Below, piece after piece: positions 1 through 9,449 of a stretch of 33,932 nt of DNA; position 1 is the first letter of the stretch; each line of letters begins with the position of its first letter. A program made the translations under genes and the position numbers. The notes under the pieces are model-generated. The model had not been told where the DNA came from. It saw nothing but the letters and a program-made list of their open reading frames with translations, and did no database searches. This stretch comes from Roseburia sp. Lineage in GTDB: Bacteria > Bacillota > Clostridia > Lachnospirales > Lachnospiraceae. The stretch lies in assembly GCA_023667765.1 (NCBI GenBank), contig JAMOZS010000028.1, positions 1 to 33,932 of the forward strand. The letters are read 5' to 3'.

Positions 1-67
1 TTGGTACTTTGGGGGGATACGCCTGTTTTTAAACTGCAATTTGCGGAAACTCAAGTTAGTTTTGGGC

Positions 68-865
68 TTACTGCGCCTCCGCCACCGCTTCTTTCATAGC
101 CTTCACATACTCATAAAGCTTCGGTGCGGAACCGCTGCCGTTCTGGGCAATAATTTTGACAATGGCGCTACCCACAATACTCCCGTCCGATACGGCCGCC
201 ATATTGCCCGCCTGCTTGGGCGTACTAATCCCAAATCCAATGGCACAGGGCGTCTTTGTCACCTTCCGAATACTCTCTACAATAGAGGCGATATCCGTAC
301 TGATTTCCTTCCTTACCCCTGTGACGCCCATGGAACTTACCACATAGATAAAGCCCTCTGCCTGCTGTGCAATCATCCTGATTCGGCTCTCGGAGGTAGG
401 GGCAATCATGGATATCACCGCCACATTATGAGCGCTTGCCGGCTCCTCCACCTCAGCCTTTTCCTCATAGGGCAAATCGGGAATAATAATACCATCCACC
501 CCAAGCTCCTCGCATTTTGCGAAAAAGTGCTCATAACCATAATGAAATACGGGATTCAAATAGGTCATAAAGCACAAAGGAATATCAGATACCTCCCGCA
601 CCTTTCTCACAATCTCAAATACACCGTCCGTGGTCATGCCGCCCTTCAAAGCTCTGATATTAGCCTCCTGAATCACCACGCCCTCCGCGGTAGGGTCCGA
701 AAAGGGAATACCGATTTCAATCATATCCGCACCGGCTCTTTCCATCTCCAAAATAAATTTCACCGTGCTGTCTCCATCCGGGTCTCCCGCCGTCAAAAAA
801 CCGATAAATGCCTTTTTATTAGGCGTATCAAACGCCTTCTTTATCTTATTGTTTTCGTTAATCAT
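68..865 (-). CDS. trpA: Tryptophan synthase alpha chain
   Basis: TrpA cleaves indole-3-glycerol phosphate to indole and glyceraldehyde 3-phosphate and passes indole to TrpB in the cytoplasmic alpha2-beta2 complex. The 265-aa product is a normal-length TIM barrel. It shows the substrate loop LTAGDP (residues 24-29), the catalytic glutamate in [10 protein letters not shown] (Glu50) and the C-terminal phosphate-binding GSAIVKII motif. At the position of the enteric catalytic Asp60 the sequence is PTAEG, so Glu61 replaces Asp. I chose the ATG at 865 because it lies behind a G-rich ribosome binding site and overlaps the trpB stop by 8 nt, which suggests translational coupling. A longer frame from 892 would lie inside trpB and lacks a better site. 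It is the last gene of the trp operon in view. No clear terminator is visible in the 67 bases that remain. Confidence 0.96.
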   Translation of the reverse strand: MINENNKIKKAFDTPNKKAFIGFLTAGDPDGDSTVKFILEMERAGADMIEIGIPFSDPTAEGVVIQEANIRALKGGMTTDGVFEIVRKVREVSDIPLCFMTYLNPVFHYGYEHFFAKCEELGVDGIIIPDLPYEEKAEVEEPASAHNVAVISMIAPTSESRIRMIAQQAEGFIYVVSSMGVTGVRKEISTDIASIVESIRKVTKTPCAIGFGISTPKQAGNMAAVSDGSIVGSAIVKIIAQNGSGSAPKLYEYVKAMKEAVAEAQ

Positions 866-2042
866 GGATATCCACCCCCCTGTATCTTGCAATGGCCGCT
901 ACGTCCTTGTCTCCTCTTCCCGACACACATATAATAATGCTCTGGTCCGGACTGTAATTTGAGGCGATTTTCCTTGCCTGCGCAATTGCGTGGGCGCTCT
1001 CGATGGCGCAGATAATGCCCTCCGTGCGGGCAATATACTCAAAGGCCTCCACGGCCTCCTCATCCGTGACCGGCACATACCTGGCTCTTCCTGTATCATG
1101 CAGATAAGCATGCTCCGGCCCGATGCCGGGATAATCCAGTCCCGCCGAAATAGAATAAACCGGTGCAATCTGCCCATACTCATCCTGACAGAAATAGGAT
1201 TTCATACCATGGAAAATTCCGGGGGTTCCCTTTGCGATGGTGGCCGCATGGAAGGCGGTATCCACCCCCTTGCCTGCCGCCTCGCAGCCAATCAGCTCCA
1301 CATCCTTATCCTCAATGAAATGATAGAAAGCGCCCATGGCATTGCTGCCGCCGCCCACACAGGCAATGACTGCTGCCGGCAGCTTTCCCTCTGCCTCCAG
1401 AATCTGAAGCTTCGCCTCCTTACTGATAACACTCTGGAAATCGCGCACTATCATGGGGAAGGGATGCGGGCCCATCACGGAGCCTAACACATAATGCGTA
1501 TCCTCCACTCGGTTCGTCCACTCCCTCATGGCCTCGTTTACGGCATCCTTCAACGTCATTGTGCCGCTTTCCACCGCATGCACCTTCGTCCCCAGAAGCT
1601 CCATCCGATAGACATTCAGCGCCTGACGGTCTGTATCCTCCTTACCCATAAACACCTCGCACTCCATGCCTAGCAGCGCCGCCGCTGTAGCTGTAGCCAC
1701 GCCGTGCTGTCCGGCGCCGGTCTCCGCAATAACGCGGGTCTTTCCCATCTTCTTTGCCAGAAGGCACTGTCCCAGCACATTATTGATTTTATGAGACCCC
1801 GTATGATTCAAATCCTCCCGCTTCAGATAAATCTTCGCGCCCCCCAAATCCTTCGTCATCTTTTCCGCATAATACAAAAGCGAAGGCCTTCCCGCATAGG
1901 TATTGAATAAATGCTTCAATTCGTCACAGAACTGCGCATCCTTTTTATAAAACTCATAAGCCTCCTCCAGGCGAATCAATTCATTCATCAAAGTCTCCGA
2001 AATATACTGACCGCCATGGACGCCATATCTTCCCTTACTCAT
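858..2042 (-). CDS. trpB: Tryptophan synthase beta chain
   Basis: TrpB is the PLP enzyme that condenses indole with L-serine to give tryptophan. The 394-aa length fits the family. The N-terminal [11 protein letters not shown] signature is followed by the PLP Schiff-base lysine in HTGSHKINN (Lys85), the GAGQHG loop and the phosphate-binding CVGGGSNA loop. It ends with SGRGDKD. The start at 2042 (MSKGRYG) has AAAGGA 8 nt upstream. An in-frame ATG at 2051 is possible but sits too close to its purine-rich site. Upstream frame to 2120 overlaps trpF and does not resemble TrpB. It lies 34 nt after trpF and overlaps trpA by 8 nt. Confidence 0.96.
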   Translation of the reverse strand: MSKGRYGVHGGQYISETLMNELIRLEEAYEFYKKDAQFCDELKHLFNTYAGRPSLLYYAEKMTKDLGGAKIYLKREDLNHTGSHKINNVLGQCLLAKKMGKTRVIAETGAGQHGVATATAAALLGMECEVFMGKEDTDRQALNVYRMELLGTKVHAVESGTMTLKDAVNEAMREWTNRVEDTHYVLGSVMGPHPFPMIVRDFQSVISKEAKLQILEAEGKLPAAVIACVGGGSNAMGAFYHFIEDKDVELIGCEAAGKGVDTAFHAATIAKGTPGIFHGMKSYFCQDEYGQIAPVYSISAGLDYPGIGPEHAYLHDTGRARYVPVTDEEAVEAFEYIARTEGIICAIESAHAIAQARKIASNYSPDQSIIICVSGRGDKDVAAIARYRGVDIHD

Positions 2043-2076
2043 CTCTTCCATCCTTTCCTTATCAGTGTACCGACAC

Positions 2077-2694
2077 CTATTCGAAACCGAAACCTCTGAC
2101 CACTCTGACCGCGGCGGCAATCTTTTCGCAATCCTTTACGCCGTCCGTCTCCACCCCGGAGCTGATATCCGCTCCATAGGGATGCAGACGCTGCGCCGCC
2201 TCCTCCAGATTGTCGGGATTTAACCCTCCTGCCAGAAAATAATCTCTCTCTACATCCGCAAGCAGCTGCCAGTCGAATACCCTTCCCGTACCGGCGCCGC
2301 TGTCAAAGAGCAGATAATCGGCGGCGCTGTCCAGCCAGGCCTCCACCATACAGCGGTTGAGCGCCCTGACCGTCTTAATCACAGGCTTTGCCGTAACGGC
2401 CTTAATATACAGAAGCTCCTCTTCGCTCTCGTCTCCGTGAAGCTGGGCGATATCTATCAGCCCCTTCTCCAGGCATTCTATCACCCGCTCCGGCTTTTCG
2501 TTTACAAAAACTCCTACCGCCTGGATCTCCGGTTCCAGCATTCTTCTAAGCCGCCATGCCTGCTCCAGAGATACGCTGCGCCGAAAGCCCTGTGCCAAAA
2601 TAAAGCCACCGTAATCCGGCATGGCCTGATTGACATACTCCACATCCTCCGGCCTGCGCAGGCCGCAAATCTTAATCTTCATATAACTAACCAT
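2077..2694 (-). CDS. trpF: Phosphoribosylanthranilate isomerase
   Basis: TrpF performs the Amadori rearrangement of phosphoribosylanthranilate to CdRP, the third committed step after anthranilate formation. The 205-aa barrel begins with the [11 protein letters not shown] motif that carries the catalytic cysteine (Cys10). The general acid aspartate lies in [10 protein letters not shown] (Asp131). The C-terminal phosphate site reads [13 protein letters not shown]. The start at 2694 has GAGG 6 nt upstream, a few bases after the trpC stop. An internal ATG at 2682 would be too far from that site. It is separate from trpC here, unlike the fused enteric trpCF. Confidence 0.95.
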   Translation of the reverse strand: MVSYMKIKICGLRRPEDVEYVNQAMPDYGGFILAQGFRRSVSLEQAWRLRRMLEPEIQAVGVFVNEKPERVIECLEKGLIDIAQLHGDESEEELLYIKAVTAKPVIKTVRALNRCMVEAWLDSAADYLLFDSGAGTGRVFDWQLLADVERDYFLAGGLNPDNLEEAAQRLHPYGADISSGVETDGVKDCEKIAAAVRVVRGFGFE

Positions 2695-2702
2695 GCCCTT
2701 CC

Positions 2703-3506
2703 TCAGTCCGTGAGAAATTCTTCCCCCGCCAGCTCTGCCAGCATCCTCTTTTTATCGGCGCTGCGCATAAGCGTCTCTCCAATCAGTACGGCGTCTGTGC
2801 CGTTTGCCTCCAGCCTGGCAATGTCCCTTCTTGTTTTCATGCCGCTCTCCGACACAAAGAGAATATCCCTCGGTATGAGCTCCCGCAGCCTTAGGGAATT
2901 ATCTAAATCCACCGTAAAGTCCTTCAGATTCCGATTGTTCACCCCTATGATACGGGCGCCGGCCTCTATGGCCATTTGGGCTTCCCTCTCGTCATGAGCC
3001 TCAACCAGGGCCGACATTCCCAGCTCTCCGGCAATTTCAGCATATTCCCTAAGCTGCTCTCCGGAAAGAATCGCACCTATCAAAAGTACCGCATCCGCGC
3101 CTATGACTTTTGCTTCATAGAGCATATACTCATCTACCGTAAAATCCTTACGCAGCAACGGAAGGCTCACCGCATCCCGAATCTCTTCCAAATACGCATT
3201 ACTTCCCTGAAAATAATAGGGCTCTGTGAGAACCGAAATTGCATCCGCCCCGGCCTGCTGATATTCCTTCGCTATCTCCACATAGGGAAAATCCGCTGCG
3301 ATAACCCCCTTAGAGGGCGACGCTTTCTTCACCTCACAGATAAAGCTCATACCCGGACGCGCCAGCGCCCGCTCAAAAGGGTATTCCTCCGGCCCTCTGT
3401 GCCTGGGCATATCCGCCGCCATTGCCCTCAATTCGGCTATGGGCTGTCGCCGCTTCCTGTCCTCTATCCTGTCTCTTGTCCTCCGGGCAATCTCTTCTAA
3501 AATCAT
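2703..3506 (-). CDS. trpC: Indole-3-glycerol phosphate synthase
   Basis: TrpC closes the indole ring, converting CdRP to indole-3-glycerol phosphate with loss of CO2. The 267-aa product matches the usual family length. It contains CEVKKASPSKG (about residues 57-67, with catalytic lysine), LLRKDF and the C-terminal SESGMKTRRDI and GETLMRS phosphate-binding loops. The start at 3506 (MILEEIARR) is preceded by AAGGA with an 8-nt spacer. The open frame continues to 3551, but those residues do not match the family and lack a ribosome binding site. It lies 77 nt after trpGD, the longest gap inside the operon. Confidence 0.96.
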   Translation of the reverse strand: MILEEIARRTRDRIEDRKRRQPIAELRAMAADMPRHRGPEEYPFERALARPGMSFICEVKKASPSKGVIAADFPYVEIAKEYQQAGADAISVLTEPYYFQGSNAYLEEIRDAVSLPLLRKDFTVDEYMLYEAKVIGADAVLLIGAILSGEQLREYAEIAGELGMSALVEAHDEREAQMAIEAGARIIGVNNRNLKDFTVDLDNSLRLRELIPRDILFVSESGMKTRRDIARLEANGTDAVLIGETLMRSADKKRMLAELAGEEFLTD

Positions 3507-3583
3507 GTCACTCTTCCTTCCCAATCCTAAAACCATATCATCCAAATCCACATTTTCCGGCCGCCCTCAGGGCATACCGCCTT

Positions 3584-5185
3584 TTATGCGATATTAGTCA
3601 GCTCCACAAACCTTTCCAGCTGCCTGTAGGCCTTTCCGCTGTCTATGGTTTCCGCTGCCAGTCTGACCCCCTGAGAAATGCTGTCCGCTTTTCCCGCCAC
3701 ATAGAGAGCCGCCCCTGCATTCATCAGCACAGCATCCCGCTTAGGGCCCTTCTCACCCTGCAGAATCCTTTTCGTAATTTCGGCATTCTCCTCAGGCGTT
3801 CCTCCCCGCAGCGCCTCCCTGTCACAACGGCTTAACCCCATTTCCTCCGGCGTAATAACATAAGATTTGAATTCCCCGTTGCAAATCTCACAGACACTGG
3901 TGGCGGCGCTTACGGAAATCTCATCCAGCTTCTCCTGCCCGTAGACCACCAATCCCCGCTTAATGCCCAGATTGGACAATACTCTTGCCAGGGGCTCTAA
4001 CAATGCCTCCTCGTATACTCCGAGTACCATCATAGAAGGACAGGCGGGATTCGTCAGGGGGCCTAATATATTAAATATCGTTCTGATTCCCAGCTCCTTG
4101 CGAATGGGCCCCACATACTTCATGGCGCTGTGATACTTCTGAGCAAACAGAAAACATAATCCGATTTTCTCTAAAATATCCTTGCTTTTCTCAGGCTCGG
4201 GGCTGATATTCACCCCCAGAGCCTCCAGGCAGTCCGCCGCGCCGGATTTAGAGCTGGCGGCACGGTTGCCGTGCTTTGTGACAGGCACCCCTGCTGCGGA
4301 AATCACTAAAGAAGCTGTCGTCGAAATGTTAAAGGAATTAGCTCCGTCACCGCCGGTTCCCACTATCTCCAGCGTCTCCACGTCGGCATTCAGTTTCAGG
4401 CTGTGGCTGCGCATGGCCTCCGCGGAGCCCGTTATTTCCTCAATCGTCTCGCCCTTCAGCGAAAGCGCCGTCAGATATGCGCTTTTCTGCACATCGCTGG
4501 CCTGGCCGCTCATAATCTCATTCATGACCTCCTTCGCCATCTCATAGCCGATATCTTCCCCTTTACTAAGCTTAATAACTGCCTCTTTAATCATGTTCCT
4601 TTCCTCCTGCTGTTTATCGCAAACTCCTAAAAAATTCATCATAATCCGGCGTCCCTTCGGCGTCAGAACCGATTCCGGATGGAATTGAACCCCGTAAACA
4701 GGATACTCCCTGTGCTCCACCGCCATAATCTCACCCTCCGACGTCCTCGCCGTCACCTTCAGACACTGAGGCAGCGTAGTCTGCTCCGCCGCCAGAGAAT
4801 GATATCTGGCCACTGTTACCTCCTTATCCATACCCCGAAACAACAGACTGTCTGTGTCCAGAGATACCACGCTTTGTTTCCCGTGCATCAGCCTTTTTGC
4901 ATAAGTTATCTCGGCCCCGTACACCTCACAAACAGCCTGATGTCCCAGACAGATTCCCAGAATGGGCAGCTTCCCCGCAAAATACCGGATAACCTCCTCA
5001 CAAATCCCCGCCGCCGAAGGTCTGCCGGGCCCCGGCGATATAATGATATGACTGGGATGAAGCGCCTCTATCTGGCTCACCGTCATCTCGTCATTTCGTA
5101 TCACCTGAATATCAGGATTGATTGAGCCAATCAACTGATACACATTATAAGAAAAGCTGTCATAGTTATCAATCAATAAAATCAT
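3584..5185 (-). CDS. trpGD: Bifunctional anthranilate synthase glutaminase / anthranilate phosphoribosyltransferase (TrpG-TrpD fusion)
   Basis: The 533-aa protein joins two activities. Residues 1 to about 187 are a class I glutamine amidotransferase that feeds ammonia to TrpE. Its nucleophile is in GICLGHQ (Cys79), with the His/Glu pair in QFHPES (His169, Glu171). From about residue 198 it is anthranilate phosphoribosyltransferase, with the PRPP-binding [14 protein letters not shown] and [12 protein letters not shown] motifs. The linker is only about ten residues. It encodes an AGGAGG sequence 8 nt before an in-frame ATG (4594), exactly where a free-standing trpD would start. The start at 5185 overlaps the trpE stop as ATGA. 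GGAGG lies upstream, so the 5248 frame start is unlikely. A T6 homopolymer on the minus strand (4629-4634) sits in the junction. Confidence 0.95.
   Translation of the reverse strand: MILLIDNYDSFSYNVYQLIGSINPDIQVIRNDEMTVSQIEALHPSHIIISPGPGRPSAAGICEEVIRYFAGKLPILGICLGHQAVCEVYGAEITYAKRLMHGKQSVVSLDTDSLLFRGMDKEVTVARYHSLAAEQTTLPQCLKVTARTSEGEIMAVEHREYPVYGVQFHPESVLTPKGRRIMMNFLGVCDKQQEERNMIKEAVIKLSKGEDIGYEMAKEVMNEIMSGQASDVQKSAYLTALSLKGETIEEITGSAEAMRSHSLKLNADVETLEIVGTGGDGANSFNISTTASLVISAAGVPVTKHGNRAASSKSGAADCLEALGVNISPEPEKSKDILEKIGLCFLFAQKYHSAMKYVGPIRKELGIRTIFNILGPLTNPACPSMMVLGVYEEALLEPLARVLSNLGIKRGLVVYGQEKLDEISVSAATSVCEICNGEFKSYVITPEEMGLSRCDREALRGGTPEENAEITKRILQGEKGPKRDAVLMNAGAALYVAGKADSISQGVRLAAETIDSGKAYRQLERFVELTNIA
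4592..4608 (-). promoter_or_regulatory. Internal ribosome binding site and ATG at the trpG/trpD junction
   Basis: On the minus strand, AGGAGG (4608-4603) is followed after 8 nt by an in-frame ATG (4594-4592). That ATG starts exactly at the TrpD domain (MIKEAVIKL). The geometry is that of a working translation start, so free TrpD may be made as well as the fusion. That it is used is inference. Confidence 0.6.
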
Positions 5186-6660
5186 TGCTCCAAACCCTCC
5201 TGTGCTTCTTCTATCGCCGCTCTGATTGCCGCCGCTTTCTGAATACATTCCCGATATTCCCTCTCTGGCACACTGTCCGCTACAATCCCTGCGCCGGAAC
5301 GAATAAACAGCTTTCCGTTCTTCGAAAAGGCCAGCCGGATGGCGATACAGGTATCCAGATTACCGGTAAAGGACAGATATCCGATGGCCCCTCCATAAAT
5401 GCCCCGCTTATTATTCTCCAGCTCATTGATAATCTCACAGGCTCTCAGCTTCGGCGCCCCCGACAGAGTACCTGCCGGCAAAATGGCGTCCAATGCATCC
5501 AGAGCATCCTTATCCTCCCGCAGCTTACCGCTCACAGTGGAGCCAATGTGCATTACATGGGAATACCTCTCAATCGACATATACTTCTCTACGTTTACCG
5601 TACCGATTCTGCTGACCTTTCCAATGTCGTTGCGTCCCAAATCCACCAGCATATTATGTTCCGCCCTCTCCTTTTCATCTGCCAGAAGCTCCTTTTCCAG
5701 GGCCATGTCCTCCTCTGGATTCTCCCCCCTTCTGCGGGTGCCGGCCAGCGGGAAGGTATAGAGTCTATCCCCATAAAGCTTCACCAGTGTCTCGGGGCTG
5801 GCTCCTGCGATTTCTCCGTCCTCCCCCGAAAAGTAAAACATATAAGGCGAAGGATTCTCGGTGCGCAGCACTCTGTAGGCATCCAGAAGACTGCCTTCCA
5901 TCCGTGCTTCCAGGCGATTGGACAGCACGACCTGGAAAATATCGCCTTCCTTGATATAATGCTTTCCCCTCTCCACCATATCGCAGTATTCCTTCTCCTG
6001 AAAGAGAGGAGTGAATTCTGATTGAAGCTTCAGAGGAAGCTCCTTTGCCGTCTCCCCATGTAAAAGCAGCTGCCTCATGCTTTGAAGCTCCAGCACAGCC
6101 TTGTGGTAATTGGTCTCCATATCATCGGTTTTCGCATTCACTATCAAAACCACCTTCTGTTTATAATTGTCAAATGCAATCACCTTATCAAACAGCATCA
6201 GATTCACATCCGAAAAGCCCTCCTCGTCCAGAGCATCCAGCTTCAGAGACGGCTCGCTGTATTTCACATAATCGTAGGAAAAGTAACCCACCAGGCCGCC
6301 GGTAAAAGGCGGCAGGTAATTCAGAACGGGGCTGCGATTCTCCCTGATAATGTCTCTTATGCATTCCCTTACATCCCGTTCCGTGCTCTGGGTCGTCATG
6401 GCCGTCTTTATCAGCGTCTGACCGTTATAACATTTGATTTCCAAAAGGGGGGAATACCCCAGAAAGGAATATCTGCCCCATCGCTTATCTGCCTCGGCGC
6501 TCTCCAAAAGATACGCGTGTCTGCTCACATTCTTCAAAATGCGCAGCACCTCTATGGGAGTCTTTTGGTCTGCATAGATTTCCATGCTCACGGGTACCAC
6601 GCCATACTGTCCTTTGGCGGCCAGTTCCTTACATTCCTCTAATGTAGGCTGCAATTTCAT
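5182..6660 (-). CDS. trpE: Anthranilate synthase component I
   Basis: TrpE converts chorismate to anthranilate using ammonia from the TrpG domain. The 492-aa sequence has the N-terminal LLESAE element (Ser54 region), which in the family forms the tryptophan feedback site, so allosteric inhibition is likely. The chorismate-binding domain shows [53 protein letters not shown] and GGAIGYLSF. The start at 6660 has GGAGG 7 nt upstream, directly behind the T-box terminator. Its stop overlaps the trpGD start by 4 nt, a common arrangement for subunits made in equal amounts. It is more likely TrpE than PabB because it heads a complete trp operon and has the LLES motif. Confidence 0.97.
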   Translation of the reverse strand: MKLQPTLEECKELAAKGQYGVVPVSMEIYADQKTPIEVLRILKNVSRHAYLLESAEADKRWGRYSFLGYSPLLEIKCYNGQTLIKTAMTTQSTERDVRECIRDIIRENRSPVLNYLPPFTGGLVGYFSYDYVKYSEPSLKLDALDEEGFSDVNLMLFDKVIAFDNYKQKVVLIVNAKTDDMETNYHKAVLELQSMRQLLLHGETAKELPLKLQSEFTPLFQEKEYCDMVERGKHYIKEGDIFQVVLSNRLEARMEGSLLDAYRVLRTENPSPYMFYFSGEDGEIAGASPETLVKLYGDRLYTFPLAGTRRRGENPEEDMALEKELLADEKERAEHNMLVDLGRNDIGKVSRIGTVNVEKYMSIERYSHVMHIGSTVSGKLREDKDALDALDAILPAGTLSGAPKLRACEIINELENNKRGIYGGAIGYLSFTGNLDTCIAIRLAFSKNGKLFIRSGAGIVADSVPEREYRECIQKAAAIRAAIEEAQEGLEQ

Positions 6661-6691
6661 TTGATTTCCTCCTTTTCATTTCCTGTGATAT

Positions 6692-6726
6692 AAAAAAATC
6701 CTTGACAATATCTCTATTGTCAAGGA
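6692..6726 (-). terminator. Regulated intrinsic terminator of the trp T-box
   Basis: A perfect 12-bp stem (TCCTTGACAATA with its complement, 4-nt loop) is followed by seven T on the minus strand. It lies immediately before the trpE ribosome binding site. It is the terminator that competes with the T-box antiterminator. Confidence 0.93.
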
Positions 6727-6998
6727 CGGGTTATTCTTCTCTTCCCGCGGTGCCACCTTGCTTCATGATTCTCATCACGCTCTTATCAGGATACTAACAT
6801 ATCCCCGGCATCTGACGTGTGCCTTACGTCACAGAATACTTAAGCCATGCTCTTTCCCTGTGCCCTCCGTGGTCCATTTAACAGCTTGCATTTCCGACCT
6901 TTCTCAGCCTCCGGTCTCTCTGTAGGCGCCTATACAATCATACCAGTTGATTGTAACTGTTTTTATCTCCACATCTACGGTTTGTGTCCGCTATTCAA
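6692..6998 (-). ncRNA. T-box riboswitch leader, tryptophan type
   Basis: The untranslated leader before trpE carries the conserved T-box core AAGGTGGCACCGCGG (minus strand, 6759-6745), which pairs with the NCCA end of uncharged tRNA. The Stem I apical AGAGAG element is at about 6921-6915. A UGG triplet at 6876-6874, in the context AAATGGACCAC, is the likely specifier codon, which fits tRNA-Trp. A Rho-independent terminator (6726-6692) follows the core. Uncharged tRNA-Trp should favour antitermination and expression of the trp operon. Exact helix boundaries were not folded. This element explains the non-coding stretch 6661-7054. Confidence 0.92.
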
Positions 6999-7004
6999 TT
7001 TTTT

Positions 7005-7036
7005 ATTATACTACTCCCCCGGAGCCAAATTGTCAA
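7005..7036 (-). promoter_or_regulatory. Candidate sigma-A promoter of the trp leader
   Basis: On the minus strand TTGACA (7036-7031) lies upstream of overlapping -10 candidates: TAGTAT at 17-nt spacing, or the better match TATAAT (7010-7005) at 20-nt spacing. Either places the start of transcription near 6998, just before the T-box Stem I. The spacing ambiguity lowers confidence. Confidence 0.55.
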
Positions 7037-7054
7037 TACTAAATTTTGGTTTCT

Positions 7055-8464
7055 TTAAAATTGTATCGGCTCGACCTGATCGGTAAGGGGCAGCATCCTA
7101 TACTCCGGAAACTGCTCCAGCAGCTCCTCCAGGCAGGAAACCGTATTGGAGATAACATCATGAGCCAGCATAACCACCTTTTTTCTGCCGAACGTACTCT
7201 CCTTTGCATTCTTCAGCAGACGCTCCGGCTCATTATGCTTCGTGGCATCCTCCAGGCTGGCATTCCAGTCAAAATAAATATAGCCAAGCTCCGTCATGGT
7301 TTGAATAATCTCCTCATAAGTATTCTTATTATAGCTGTTGATGCTTCCCCCCGGGAAACGAAACAGCTTAGCCTCCACCCCCGTCACCTCATAAACGACC
7401 TCCTTCGCCCGATTAAAATCCTCCACATAGCTGGCGGAATCGGCATAAAGGCTTTCATAATCATGTCTGTAGCAATGGATGCCAATCGTATGTCCTTCCT
7501 CCGCAATTCGCTTTGCAACCTCAGGATGCTTCTCCACATTTTCTCCTATCAGAAAAAAGGTAGCCTTTATCCCATGAGCTTTCAAAATGTCTAAAACCTC
7601 CATCGTATTTTCCGCAGAGGGACCGTCGTCAAAAGTCAGATACATGGTCTTTGGGTAAAAATAAAGGTCAATCCCTGATACAATAGCCTCCGCCAGCCTG
7701 CTCTGATACTCCTGGCTGGTAAGAAGCTTTCTCTCCTCTCTGTTAGAAAGAAAACCTGTCTCTATTAAACAGGCCGGCATATCGGTCTCCCGAAGCACAT
7801 ACAGAGAATTGTCCGCCACCAACTCCCGCTCCTTTGCCGCCGTGTATAAAGACAGATTATCCTGCAAAAGCCTCGCCAGGCGTCTGCTCCCCGCCTCACT
7901 CTTATTACTGTTATACCAGACCTCTATCCCGCATACGCCGGAGGCAGTCTCCTCACAGGCGTTCTGATGAATACTGATATACATATCCGCTGCGGCTTCA
8001 TTTGCCATAGCCGCCCTCTTTTCAAGCGCAACCTCCGTATCTTCGTCACGGGTGAGCATTACCTGATAGCCCAGCTCTCTTAACTGCGCTTCCACAGCCA
8101 GCGCAATCTGCAGATTGATATCCTTTTCATACACATCGCTTCTGCTGCAGCCCTCATCCGTTCCTCCATGTCCCGGGTCTATCGCTATCAGCAGGTCACA
8201 GCGCTCCTTCTCCTTATGTTCCTCCTGACTTTCTCTCCTATCGGCGGCGTTGAAAAACCTCGAAGCCCCAACCCATTCCGCCATTCCCTGACCGGCGGCC
8301 AACGTAATCGTACTCTCAAGAGGTTCTCCGCAAACCTCCGGGGAAGGCTTTTGCATATATCCTTCCGAACCCAGACCCCAGATGTATTGTATGGCCGCAC
8401 AGCCTATGGAAACAGACAAAATACAGGCAACGATAATTTTTCCCAGAAAACTTCCTATGTGCAT
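7055..8464 (-). CDS. Membrane-anchored N-acetylmuramoyl-L-alanine amidase fused to a polysaccharide deacetylase
   Basis: This 469-aa envelope enzyme has two complete catalytic domains. Residues about 8-29 are a signal/anchor helix. Residues about 90-265 are an Amidase_3 (CwlD/LytC-type) zinc amidase: DPGHGG (His99), YEKD (Glu113), SIHQNA (His166) and the catalytic glutamate in IETGFLSN (Glu235). Residues about 272-465 are a NodB-type deacetylase: TFDDGPS (Asp279/280), HCYRHD metal histidines (His330, His334), FRFPGG, the FDWN aspartate and LAHD. All key residues are present in both. Amidase removes the peptide stem from MurNAc, and NodB enzymes deacetylate amino sugars. The start at 8464 has GGAGG 9 nt upstream. 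It follows the two-component gene set by 118 nt. Whether the deacetylase acts on MurNAc or GlcNAc cannot be read from the sequence. Confidence 0.9.
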   Translation of the reverse strand: MHIGSFLGKIIVACILSVSIGCAAIQYIWGLGSEGYMQKPSPEVCGEPLESTITLAAGQGMAEWVGASRFFNAADRRESQEEHKEKERCDLLIAIDPGHGGTDEGCSRSDVYEKDINLQIALAVEAQLRELGYQVMLTRDEDTEVALEKRAAMANEAAADMYISIHQNACEETASGVCGIEVWYNSNKSEAGSRRLARLLQDNLSLYTAAKERELVADNSLYVLRETDMPACLIETGFLSNREERKLLTSQEYQSRLAEAIVSGIDLYFYPKTMYLTFDDGPSAENTMEVLDILKAHGIKATFFLIGENVEKHPEVAKRIAEEGHTIGIHCYRHDYESLYADSASYVEDFNRAKEVVYEVTGVEAKLFRFPGGSINSYNKNTYEEIIQTMTELGYIYFDWNASLEDATKHNEPERLLKNAKESTFGRKKVVMLAHDVISNTVSCLEELLEQFPEYRMLPLTDQVEPIQF

Positions 8465-8582
8465 TTTTCGTATCCTCCGATTATGTATTATATAATCTAA
8501 GAATACGCAGCTACCCCATCAAAGCTTCCACATTCTTGCATAAAAATCACAATCTTTTTGCATGGATTCTGCATCATGGAAA

Positions 8583-9449
8583 TTATCTTGCCACCTTCAG
8601 GAAAAATTCCTTGATTCCTTCATAAAATCCGAGTGTTACCACCGTACCCCTGCCGTCCGGTCCCTCGAACCGGTATTTCTTATAATAAGGCGTATTTTCC
8701 AACAACGGATTATCCGATTCGTATTCCTCCATCCCCAAAAGCCCCATATAATCCGCCCAGGCAGTCATCACCTCATCCGGTTTCATCTGTTCCCAATCCG
8801 TCTTGATTCTTACATAGAACTCGTAAATCTTTCCGGTTTCCCCATCGATATAAGCATCCAAAAGCCTGCCGGATTTATCTGCATTCTGTTTATCCGTAGA
8901 CAAACTCACCTTCCAGACGGACATGTTATTTCGAGGCTCCAGTACGTCAATCGCCGAATACAATACCGCGCTGTAGGCTGTAGCCGTGACCTCCTTCACC
9001 GTGTCCGGCAAAATTCCTTTTTCCCTTAACTGTGAAATTTCCCGGTTGCAGATTTCATAGATTTCCGCCTCCGTAATCTCCTTCCCCGAAGGCCCCTGGC
9101 GGTTCACCACAAATGCATAGGCCCCTGTCAGCTCCTCATAATTAACCTCCGATGAGTCAGTCTTTGTAAGCATACTGATTTCGCTCCCCGGCTGGCTTTG
9201 GCTGTTCAGACATTTGGACAGAATATACAGCTTGTCATTAGCCCCCAGCAGATACCGATAGCCCTCGTTTTCTCCCTCCACCGCTTCCACCGTAACCTGA
9301 TTCAGCCGCATCTTGTCACGATAATCCGTCAAATACTCCGGCCCCCACATAGCCAATACCAATACTACCAGCGACGCCGATATCAGAAGCAAAAGCCTGA
9401 CCTTTATCCATATCCTCTTATAGCCGTCTCTTTTGTTATTCCTTTCCAC
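8583..9449 (-). CDS. Single-pass membrane protein accessory to the two-component system, function unknown
   Basis: I do not recognise the family. The 288-aa product has a basic N-terminus, one transmembrane helix at about residues 17-36, and a soluble extracytoplasmic domain of about 250 residues that is rich in charged residues and ends in FFLKVAR. The domain includes YIDGETGKIYEFYV, which resembles a PepSY-like strand-turn; this is a weak resemblance. I chose a GTG start at 9449 because AGGAGG lies 9 nt upstream. The TTG at 9458 directly abuts that site. The gene overlaps the histidine kinase stop by 14 nt, so it is probably co-translated and may modulate the kinase, as YycH/YycI-type proteins do in other systems. 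That role is inferred from context only. Confidence 0.75.
   Translation of the reverse strand: MERNNKRDGYKRIWIKVRLLLLISASLVVLVLAMWGPEYLTDYRDKMRLNQVTVEAVEGENEGYRYLLGANDKLYILSKCLNSQSQPGSEISMLTKTDSSEVNYEELTGAYAFVVNRQGPSGKEITEAEIYEICNREISQLREKGILPDTVKEVTATAYSAVLYSAIDVLEPRNNMSVWKVSLSTDKQNADKSGRLLDAYIDGETGKIYEFYVRIKTDWEQMKPDEVMTAWADYMGLLGMEEYESDNPLLENTPYYKKYRFEGPDGRGTVVTLGFYEGIKEFFLKVAR

Noticed and set aside
1..67. Terminator or start of another gene after trpA
   Set aside because: No stable hairpin with a T-run and no convincing start or frame can be seen in the 67 bases available.
41..934. Long plus-strand open frame of 297 codons opposite trpA
   Set aside because: It lies antisense to a certain gene, has no ribosome binding site or family resemblance, and is an expected shadow of trpA codon use.
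5122..6021. Plus-strand open frame of 299 codons opposite trpE
   Set aside because: Antisense to the conserved TrpE chorismate-binding domain; no protein features of its own.
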